Source of the DNA: Cryptosporangium minutisporangium
GTDB lineage: Bacteria; Actinomycetota; Actinomycetes; Mycobacteriales; Cryptosporangiaceae
Length of the DNA stretch: 64,000 nucleotides
Assembly: GCF_039536245.1 (NCBI RefSeq)
Contig: NZ_BAAAYN010000022.1
Coordinates: 1-64,000 of the forward strand
Direction: 5' to 3'
Each line of letters opens with the position of its first letter. Position 1 is the first letter of the stretch. Shown piece by piece: positions 60,256 to 64,000 of this stretch. The notes under the pieces were generated by a model. It was not told the origin of the DNA. It ran no database searches and worked only from the letters and a program-made list of their open reading frames with translations. Both the position numbers and the translations under genes were made by a program.

Positions 60256-62712
60256 ATGGAGCACCGCACCTCCCGCCAGCACGTCGTGGACATGTGCCGC
60301 ACCATGCTCGAGCGCGGCTACCTCAAGGCGACCGAGGGCAACGTCTCGGTCCGCGTGCCGAGCCACGACTGCTATGCGGTGACGCCGAGCAACTACGACT
60401 ACGACCGGATGCGCGCCGAAGACGTCAGCCTGGTCGGGTTCGACGGGAAACCGCTGCCCGGGTCGGGGGCGGGCCTGCCGCCGTCGATCGAGTGCGGCAT
60501 GCACGCGAACATCTACCGCGAGCGGCCGGACGTCAACGCGATCGTGCACACGCACCAGCCGTACGCGTCGGCGCTGGCGTTCTTGCGGAAGGAGATCCCG
60601 GCGCTCACCGACGAGCAGGTGCGGTTCCTCGGGCGCAAGGTCGCGATCATTCCCTACGCGCCGTCGGGCACGTCGTTCCTCGCCGGCAAGGTGCAGAAGA
60701 AGGTCGCCAGCGGCGACAACGCGTTCATCATCGCGAACCACGGCATCATCGCGCTGGGCACCGACCCCGACCGTGCGGTCTTCAACATGGCGCTGCTGGA
60801 GAAGGTCTCGCTGGCGTATCTCCTGGCGCTGACCACCGAAGCCGGCAAGATCTACACGATCCCGGACGCGATCCGGGAGGTGGCGTTCAGCAAGCTGCGC
60901 AAGGACGAGAAGCGGATCGCCGCGCAGATCACCGCCGCGGTCGAGCCGGTGCGGGTGCCTCCGACGGAGGAGCTGCCCAGCGTCACCGACGCGCCGGTAG
61001 CCGCTCTCCCGGCCGAGGCAGTGCCCGCTCCGACCAAGGCAGTGCCCGCTCCGACCGAGGCAGTGCCCGCGACGGCCGAAGCGGACCCGGCTGCGTCCGC
61101 GTCGGACGGGCCCGACGCGGACGGGCTCCTGGCGGCGGCTGCCGACCTCGCGTCCGCAGGAGGCGACGACCCGGCCGCCTCCCCGTCCGCGGAGGCGGCC
61201 GCACCCGTCACCGCAAAGACCTCGGCGGACGACGTTCCGCAGCCGATCGGCGCGGAGTCGGCGGCGCTGGGCTACGCGATCAGCACCTATCCGGACGTCG
61301 ACGACACGATGCGCCGGCTCAAGGCGCTGGTGGCCCAGCCGATCCGGGGCCTGCGGCACGACGCCCTGCACGACGTCCTCAACTACTTCGAGACGAAGTG
61401 CCGGGCCAGCAAGGAGATCACCGACCGCGCCAAGACCCGGATCCCCGGCGGCGTCCAGCACAACCTGGCCTTCAACTACCCGTTCCCGCTCGCGATCGAG
61501 AAGGCCGAGGGCGCCTACCTCACCGACCGCGACGGCAACACGTACATCGACTTCCTGCAGGCCGGTGGCCCGACGCTCCTCGGTAGCAACTACGGCCCGG
61601 TCAACGAGCGGGTCGCCGAGGTGATCAAGCGCTCCGGCCCGGTCACCGGCCTCTTCCACGAGTACGAGCTCAAGCTCGCCGAGATCATCAACCGGTACAT
61701 GCCGCACATCGAGATGTACCGCGCGCTCGGCTCCGGCACCGAGGCGGTCATGGCAGCCGTCCGCGGTGCCCGTGCCTTCACCGGCAAGAACGTCGTGATC
61801 AAGGTCGGCGGCGCCTACCACGGCTGGTCCGACACGATGGTCTACGGCCTCCGCGTACCCGGCACCTTCCGGATGAACGCGAAGGGCATCCCGTTCGGCG
61901 CCACCGGCAGCACCCGAGAGGCGTTCCCGCACGACCTCGGCCTGCTCAAGCGCAAGCTGATCGAGAACCGGCTGCGCGGCGGCACGGCCGCGGTCATCGT
62001 CGAGCCGGTCGGCCCGGAGTCCGGCACCCGGCCGGTGCCGAAGGACTACAACGCGAAGGTGCGCGAACTCTGCGACGAGTTCGGGGCGCTGCTGATCTTC
62101 GACGAGGTCGTCACCGGGTTCCGGCTCGGGCTCGGCGGTGCGGCCGGCTACTTCGGCGTCACCCCCGACCTGACCGTGCTGGGCAAGGCCGTCTCCGGCG
62201 GCTACCCGATGGCCGGCGGCGTCGGCGGCCGGGCCGACGTCATGGCGGTCTTCGGCTCCGGGCTCGACGGCAAGAACGGTGCGCACGTCCAGGTCGGTGG
62301 CACGCTGTCGGCGAACCCGCTCTCCTGCGCGGCCGGCTACTTCGCGATCGAGGAGATGGCCCGCACCAACGCCCCGGTACTCGCCGGGCGCGCTGGTGAC
62401 CGGCTCACCCGTGGCCTGCAGCGTCTCGTCGACAAGTACGGCCTGCCCTACGTCGTCTACAACCAGGGGTCGATCGTCCACCTGGAGTGCAGTGGCGTGT
62501 TGCTGCTCGACATGCGTCATCCGGTGAAATTGCTCAAGGAGAACAAGCCGCGGAAGCGGCTGATGGAACAGATGAGCGCGGCGTACGCCGCGCACGGCAT
62601 CATTACGCTCGCCGGGGCGCGGATGTACACGTCGATGGCCGACACCGACGAGGTGATCGACGACGCACTGGCGCGGTTCGACCAGGTATTCGCCTTGGTG
62701 GAGGGCGTGTGA
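60256..62712 (+). CDS. Fusion of class II aldolase/adducin domain and class III aminotransferase
   Basis: 818 residues from ATG 60256. Residues 1-210 are a class II aldolase (TEGNVSVRVPS, the zinc-histidine box VHTHQPYASAL, and IIANHGIIALG). Residues about 240-340 are an Ala/Pro-rich linker with repeated VPAPTKA/VPAPTEA units. Residues about 345-818 are a class III aminotransferase of the glutamate-1-semialdehyde aminomutase type: LGSGTEAVMAAVRGAR, GGAYHGWSDTM, FDEVVTGFRLGLGG and the PLP lysine in LTVLGKAVSGGYPMAGG. The two parts probably handle successive steps on one sugar- or amino-aldehyde intermediate. The FGGY kinase follows 80 nt downstream. Confidence 0.85.
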   Translation: MEHRTSRQHVVDMCRTMLERGYLKATEGNVSVRVPSHDCYAVTPSNYDYDRMRAEDVSLVGFDGKPLPGSGAGLPPSIECGMHANIYRERPDVNAIVHTHQPYASALAFLRKEIPALTDEQVRFLGRKVAIIPYAPSGTSFLAGKVQKKVASGDNAFIIANHGIIALGTDPDRAVFNMALLEKVSLAYLLALTTEAGKIYTIPDAIREVAFSKLRKDEKRIAAQITAAVEPVRVPPTEELPSVTDAPVAALPAEAVPAPTKAVPAPTEAVPATAEADPAASASDGPDADGLLAAAADLASAGGDDPAASPSAEAAAPVTAKTSADDVPQPIGAESAALGYAISTYPDVDDTMRRLKALVAQPIRGLRHDALHDVLNYFETKCRASKEITDRAKTRIPGGVQHNLAFNYPFPLAIEKAEGAYLTDRDGNTYIDFLQAGGPTLLGSNYGPVNERVAEVIKRSGPVTGLFHEYELKLAEIINRYMPHIEMYRALGSGTEAVMAAVRGARAFTGKNVVIKVGGAYHGWSDTMVYGLRVPGTFRMNAKGIPFGATGSTREAFPHDLGLLKRKLIENRLRGGTAAVIVEPVGPESGTRPVPKDYNAKVRELCDEFGALLIFDEVVTGFRLGLGGAAGYFGVTPDLTVLGKAVSGGYPMAGGVGGRADVMAVFGSGLDGKNGAHVQVGGTLSANPLSCAAGYFAIEEMARTNAPVLAGRAGDRLTRGLQRLVDKYGLPYVVYNQGSIVHLECSGVLLLDMRHPVKLLKENKPRKRLMEQMSAAYAAHGIITLAGARMYTSMADTDEVIDDALARFDQVFALVEGV

Positions 62713-62791
62713 CTCGGTACCCCGGCTACCTCCTCCGCTCCGCTCCTCGCTCGCTAGGGCTCACTACGATGCTCGCTTCGGAGGCGGCCTC

Positions 62792-64000
62792 GTGACCCCT
62801 CAGCCCCAGGTGCTCGCGATCGATCTGGGCACATCGGGCATGAAAGCCGCTCTGGTCGCGGCGGACGGCACCGTGACCGGGTGGGCCGAGCGCGAGGTGC
62901 CGTTGCACGTGCTGCCCGGCGGCGGGGCCGAGCAGGATCCGTACGACTGGTGGAACGCTCTCGCCGGCGTCGTGGCCGCGCTCGGCCGGGCGCACCCCGA
63001 CCACCTGCGCGCGGTCACGACCGTGTGCGCTTCCACGCAGGGCGAGGGCACGATCCCGGTCGACGCCGACGGTGAGCCACTGACCCGCTGCATCACCTGG
63101 CTCGACATGCGGGGCGCGCCTCATCTGCGGCGTCAGTTCGGTGGGTTCCCGGCGGTCGACGGCATGTCGGTGCGCCGCATCGCCCGCTGGCTACGGCTGA
63201 CCGGGGGCATGCCGTCGCCCACCGGCAAGGACCCCGCGGCGCACATGCTGCTGGTCCGGGACACGATGCCGGAGGTCTACGAGCGCACCGCGTCGTTCCT
63301 CAACGTGCTCGACTGGATCAACCTGAAGCTCACCGGCCGGACGGTGGCGACCGTCGACTCGATCCTGACGTCCTGGGTCACCGACAACCGGCGTCCGGGA
63401 CGGATCCGGTACTCGCCCGCGCTGGTGGCCGACAGCGGCATCGACCGGGACAAGCTGCCGCCGATCGTCGCGTGCACGGACGTGATCGGGTCGCTGTCGC
63501 CGCAGGCTGCCGCGCACCTCGGGCTGCCGCTGCGGGTGCAGGTCGTGGCCGGGGCGATCGACAACACCGCCGCCGCGGTGGGCGCCGGCACCGTCGGCGA
63601 CCATCAGCCGCACCTGTACCTCGGGACGTCGTCCTGGATCGCCGCGCACGTGCGTCGCAAGAAGACGGACGTGTTCGCGCAGATCGCGTCGGTGCCGTGC
63701 GCGGTGCCCGACCGGTACCTGATGACCGCGCTGCAGGCCACCGCGGGCGCGAACCTCACCTGGCTGCGCGACAAGGTGGTCGAGTTCGACGACCCGCTGC
63801 TGAGCGCCGGGCACATCAGCCGGGACGAAGGCTCGATCTTCGACGCGTTCGACCGCATCCTGCCGACGGTTCCCGCGGGGGCGAACGGCGTCCTCTACAC
63901 ACCGTGGCTCTACGGGGAGCGCGCGCCGGTCGACGACCCGAAGCTGCGTGCCGGCTTCTTCAACATCTCGCTGGACACCAACCGCTCGGACTTGCTGCGT
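62792..64000 (+). CDS. FGGY-family carbohydrate kinase (partial, C-terminus off the right edge)
   Basis: 403 codons are visible from GTG 62792 with GGAGG upstream, about 80% of a normal FGGY kinase. The N-terminal ATPase core has LAIDLGTSGMKAALV (phosphate-1), CASTQGEGTIPVD, and ITWLDMRGAP. The second half shows GAIDNTAAAVGAGTVGDHQPHLYLGTSSW (phosphate-2) and YTPWLYGERAPVDDP. Xylulokinase-like members phosphorylate pentoses, pentitols or related sugars. Co-direction with the aldolase-aminotransferase points to one sugar-breakdown pathway. Confidence 0.88.
   Translation, partial: MTPQPQVLAIDLGTSGMKAALVAADGTVTGWAEREVPLHVLPGGGAEQDPYDWWNALAGVVAALGRAHPDHLRAVTTVCASTQGEGTIPVDADGEPLTRCITWLDMRGAPHLRRQFGGFPAVDGMSVRRIARWLRLTGGMPSPTGKDPAAHMLLVRDTMPEVYERTASFLNVLDWINLKLTGRTVATVDSILTSWVTDNRRPGRIRYSPALVADSGIDRDKLPPIVACTDVIGSLSPQAAAHLGLPLRVQVVAGAIDNTAAAVGAGTVGDHQPHLYLGTSSWIAAHVRRKKTDVFAQIASVPCAVPDRYLMTALQATAGANLTWLRDKVVEFDDPLLSAGHISRDEGSIFDAFDRILPTVPAGANGVLYTPWLYGERAPVDDPKLRAGFFNISLDTNRSDLLR

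Noticed and set aside
61020-61075. Short direct DNA repeats in the aldolase-aminotransferase linker as a CRISPR or mobile repeat
   Set aside because: The repeats are in frame and encode VPAPTxA units of a flexible linker; no spacers or cas genes exist in the window.

Overview
The window is high-GC actinobacterial chromosome: GTG starts are frequent, most genes are joined by 4-base ATGA or GTGA overlaps, and the families present (AICE genes, DHA2 exporters, MMPL proteins, PucR regulators, an actinobacterial VapBC) are typical of spore-forming or filamentous actinobacteria. The sequence does not let me name a species. Only about 31.5-35.1 kb is visibly richer in A+T.

Layout. (1) 1-8.3 kb, minus strand: a type IV secretion operon reading HTH protein, VirB2-like pilin, TrbL/VirB6-like protein, small tail protein, PrgI, VirB4, and then a VirD4/TraG-like ATPase that runs off the left edge. 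(2) 8.9-12.2 kb: a two-gene Gabija-type defence system, an OLD-family nuclease and a UvrD-like helicase, followed by a decayed Tn3-family transposase. (3) 13-17.3 kb: a sterol-desaturase-like protein, an AraC regulator with a DHA2 exporter, and a divergent ArsR/cation-transporter pair. (4) 17.4-18.1 kb: a dead tyrosine recombinase. (5) 18.3-35.3 kb: a complete actinomycete integrative and conjugative element (AICE) bounded by a 17-bp direct repeat that matches the 3' end of a tmRNA or tRNA gene. It carries integrase, excisionase, DUF3631 replication protein, C5 DNA methylase, prim-pol, SSB, FtsK-like TraB, small transfer proteins and a TPR regulator. At its right end lies an A+T-richer cargo: a predicted PD-(D/E)XK nuclease facing a TIR-like effector and a partner protein. 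(6) 35.5-44.2 kb: LysR, GNAT, MMPL, VapBC, a membrane-attached Hsp70-like ATPase and a CHASE-type/GGDEF diguanylate cyclase. (7) 44.2-56.9 kb: a catabolic cluster of two FMNH2-dependent (DszA/SnaA/NtaA-type) monooxygenases, a flavin reductase, an FAD monooxygenase, a hydrolase and a five-part peptide/nickel-type ABC importer, with a divergent LysR and cupin. (8) 57-58 kb: a YiaA/B protein, a lone PIN protein, a 73-nt tRNA with anticodon UCA and a circularly permuted tRNA-like locus. (9) 58-64 kb: a PucR regulator whose start codon sits inside a palindrome, divergent from an aldolase-aminotransferase fusion and an FGGY kinase that runs off the right edge.

Working together: regions 1-5 look like stacked mobile DNA with two different transfer machines (a multiprotein T4SS and a single-protein FtsK-type translocase) and at least two anti-phage loci. 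Regions 7 and 9 are metabolic islands, each controlled by a divergent regulator. The most unusual signals are the AICE cargo and the two UCA-anticodon tRNA loci.
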